A stretch of 8,063 bases of DNA from Spirochaetia bacterium. Its GTDB lineage: Bacteria; Spirochaetota; Spirochaetia; Treponematales; Breznakiellaceae. The notes beneath the pieces were generated by a model. That model saw only the letters and a list, made by a program, of their open reading frames with translations, did not search any database and was not told where the DNA came from. Shown here piece after piece: positions 6,201-8,063 of the stretch. Where the stretch lies: the NCBI GenBank assembly GCA_026002025.1, contig BOAU01000087.1:1-8063 (forward strand), in the 5' to 3' direction. Position numbers and translations under genes: made by a program. Position 1 is the stretch's first letter. The number at the start of each line of letters is the position of its first letter.

Positions 6201-8063
6201 TTATTCCTCCTTATTGGAATTGGCAGCGCAGGGCATCACCGTCATACGAAGATTTGTACAGCCATAGGGGATCATATCCAATTCTACTACAGGGCCAAGA
6301 GGTTTTAGTGAAACAGGTTTTTCAGCGGCAATTCCCTTTATCAAGGGCCAATCTACCGGAACAAACTTCGTTTTCAGGCGCAAGGGTGCATTCAGCGGAT
6401 CAAAGATATACGGCCCGGTGAATTCAGAACGCTGAATGGAAAAATCCAATGATGATTTTTCGGCAAATGCATAATTCCATGCAGATTCAGGGTATATTTC
6501 ATAATCACAATAAGGAAACTTCCGTTCTACACCACCCTGCTCATATTCCAGTTTTTCCCACCGCTCTTTTATAGGTAAAGAAAAGACCAATGGGCCGCGG
6601 CGTATAAAAAACATACCGTCATTACATGGGACCATTTCAACTTCAAAATCCATAGAAACTTTAAATTCCGTTTTGCCCTGCCATGTCTTTTCAATCTTTT
6701 CATAGGGAGCAGAAGCCGGTTTTCCATTGATGGCGGCTTTTTTGGCAGATCCGGGAATTCTCAAAAAAAGCGGAAAACTTACGGGGCCGGCAGAAGTCAC
6801 AATAACAGTAAAACTATCCTCAAATGGATAATTGCCCTGTATCTCGCAGGTTACCGGGACTTGGTCAATGTCTATTGTAACTTTGCAGGGAATAATAGCG
6901 CCAATAGCAAGGCCTCTTTCATATTTGAATATTCCCGAAAGTGCAAATTTTGGCCAGCCCTGTCCAAAATTTGCCGTGCAGCAGCCGCCGTTTGGTTGAA
7001 GCCCGAAAAGATGTGATTCCCCTGGATTGGTTAAAAAATGATTATATACATTCAGCGGGTGGAACATTGATTTATGATTATTTCCATTCTCCAGGCGGGA
7101 ACATTGAACCTGATTTGACATCTGATCATATTGATGCGTCCACATATCGGGGCTTATCGTTGCAGGGAGGCCATTAAACGCCAGAACCTCCAGTTTATCA
7201 AGCCACATAGGGTTACCTGAAAGGACATAGAGCTGTTCATAGGAATACATCGCTTCCACTACTCCGCATAGCTCTGTTCCCCTGACGGGGCTATTGCCGG
7301 AAAGGCACTCATCTCCCGAAAAATGATCAATCGGCATGCCGTGATCCCCAAGCAATATTTTTAAGGCATCTTCTGCAAAATGGCCGCACTCCTTGCCGGT
7401 GAAGGCTGCAAAAAGCGCCTGTGATCTCAAACACATTGCCAAATTGACACCGTGGGTCATGAAATTCCAGCGGCCGGGTTCTTGTGGTTTTTGATACCGC
7501 CAATTGGCAAATAATCCCTCATGATCAAATCCCTGGGTTTTTAAATTTACCGCCAAATCCATCATCCAGTCTTCAGGCTTGCGGGCATAGAGCCACATTA
7601 GCGGGATAAGGCATTCATACCACCGTGCAGCGCCCCACCTAAAAAGTGTATCAATTTCTATATGCTGGTTGAGCCATTTAAGTGCACGGTAAACGGCCCC
7701 TTCTATACGGTCATCATTTGTATAGTCATGGTATAATACAAGAACTTTACACACCAGGAACAAGGGCCACATATCAAAAGCACGGCGCTGCTCCACCCAC
7801 GTTGTTGAACTTGCCGCAGAGGGACAAATCCAACCATCAGGCTTTTGCAAAGAAATAATCTTATTAATATATACAGAAGCTCTGTCCTTTAATTCTTTGT
7901 CATCCAATAACCATGCCATCGGGATAAACCCATCAAGCCAATAAGGCAGAGCTTCCCAGTCATCCCTGGCGCCGTCGATCCACCTGCTATCACGGACATT
8001 CGGCCATATTTTATCCAGATTGCCATTGAGCCCATCGGCCTGGATACGCAATTGCCTGAGCAG
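6201..8063 (-). CDS. DUF1680 / GH127-type glycoside hydrolase (beta-L-arabinofuranosidase-like), 5' end beyond window
   Basis: Retaining glycosidase of the Glyco_hydro_127 (DUF1680) family. Characterised relatives such as HypBA1 release beta-L-arabinofuranose using a cysteine nucleophile held by zinc. Numbering from the TTG at 8051, the (alpha/alpha)6-barrel part covers about 1-375, with WIDGARDDWEALPYWLDGFI at 24-43. The zinc signature is complete: Glu260 and Cys262 in GTELCGVVEAM, then Cys357-Cys358 in NGGCCTANFGQGWPKF; Cys357 matches the nucleophile. Glu248 (GDECLSG) is the likely acid/base. The C-terminal beta-domains run from about 380 to 616. The frame stays open from 8051 to 8063 (LLRQ before LRIQADGL). 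Relatives carry a Gly-Trp-Leu...Gln-Leu-Arg-Ile-Gln-Ala-Asp-Gly-Leu context at this point, so the TTG at 8051 is internal and a short N-terminus is missing. Whether it has a signal peptide is therefore unknown; its coupling to a cytoplasmic protein favours the cytoplasm. The exact substrate is unproven, since many family members are untested. Confidence 0.9.
   Translation of the reverse strand: MLRQLRIQADGLNGNLDKIWPNVRDSRWIDGARDDWEALPYWLDGFIPMAWLLDDKELKDRASVYINKIISLQKPDGWICPSAASSTTWVEQRRAFDMWPLFLVCKVLVLYHDYTNDDRIEGAVYRALKWLNQHIEIDTLFRWGAARWYECLIPLMWLYARKPEDWMMDLAVNLKTQGFDHEGLFANWRYQKPQEPGRWNFMTHGVNLAMCLRSQALFAAFTGKECGHFAEDALKILLGDHGMPIDHFSGDECLSGNSPVRGTELCGVVEAMYSYEQLYVLSGNPMWLDKLEVLAFNGLPATISPDMWTHQYDQMSNQVQCSRLENGNNHKSMFHPLNVYNHFLTNPGESHLFGLQPNGGCCTANFGQGWPKFALSGIFKYERGLAIGAIIPCKVTIDIDQVPVTCEIQGNYPFEDSFTVIVTSAGPVSFPLFLRIPGSAKKAAINGKPASAPYEKIEKTWQGKTEFKVSMDFEVEMVPCNDGMFFIRRGPLVFSLPIKERWEKLEYEQGGVERKFPYCDYEIYPESAWNYAFAEKSSLDFSIQRSEFTGPYIFDPLNAPLRLKTKFVPVDWPLIKGIAAEKPVSLKPLGPVVELDMIPYGCTNLRMTVMPCAANSNKEE
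6206..6210 (-). promoter_or_regulatory. Ribosome binding site inside the hydrolase 3' end
   Basis: GGAGG lies in the last sense codons of the hydrolase gene (Lys-Glu-Glu, then TAA) and stands 6 bases from the ATG at 6199. The stop codon falls in the spacer and only one base separates the two genes, so ribosomes ending the hydrolase can directly restart on the 760-residue gene. Confidence 0.85.

Noticed and set aside
5966..6421. Plus-strand open frame of 151 codons crossing the hydrolase/760-residue gene junction
   Set aside because: It runs antisense over two well-supported coupled genes and its product has no recognisable features.
8049..8051. TTG as the start codon of the hydrolase
   Set aside because: The frame stays open to the window edge (Leu-Leu-Arg-Gln before it), no ribosome site precedes it, and the Gln-Leu-Arg-Ile-Gln-Ala-Asp-Gly-Leu context is internal in relatives. 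The gene is therefore annotated as partial.

Overview
The window holds one strand of genes only, all read on the minus strand, so the gene order in transcription runs from position 8063 down to 1. It looks like part of a carbohydrate uptake and breakdown operon: a glycoside hydrolase of the DUF1680/GH127 type (5' end off the window), a large unrecognised cytoplasmic protein of 760 residues, two sugar ABC-transporter permeases (LplB-type and LplC/YtcP-type), a solute-binding protein, and then, behind its own promoter, the receiver domain of a YesN-like response regulator that runs off the left edge.

Right part (8063-3917): the hydrolase keeps the Glu-x-Cys and Cys-Cys zinc/nucleophile signature of beta-L-arabinofuranosidases. 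The 760-residue gene starts one base after its stop codon, with its ribosome binding site inside the end of the hydrolase gene. The two are almost certainly translated together and probably act on the same imported saccharide in the cytoplasm. The 760-residue protein contains a collinear internal duplication with a near-constant offset of about 295 residues, which I consider the most interesting point in the window.

Middle (3905-580): the permease genes overlap by 7 bases. After a 63-base, very A/T-rich leader with a strong Shine-Dalgarno site comes the binding protein. No ATPase gene is present, as is usual for Lpl-type importers that borrow a shared ATPase. The binding protein has a signal-peptidase-I type signal peptide and no lipobox cysteine.

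Left part (579-1): a GC-rich stem-loop follows the binding-protein stop codon. It is followed by a near-consensus sigma-70 promoter (TTGACA, 18 bases, GATAAT with an extended -10 TG) and the response regulator gene. The regulator presumably senses, through an unseen histidine kinase, the sugar handled by the operon, but this is inference.

Organism: a bacterium of intermediate GC. Lpl-type transporters with YesN-type regulators are abundant in Paenibacillus-like Firmicutes and in saccharolytic spirochaetes. The non-lipoprotein binding protein argues for a cell with an outer membrane, so I lean weakly to a Treponema/Spirochaeta-like organism. No mobile element, RNA gene or CRISPR array was seen, and there is no gene-free stretch longer than about 110 bases.
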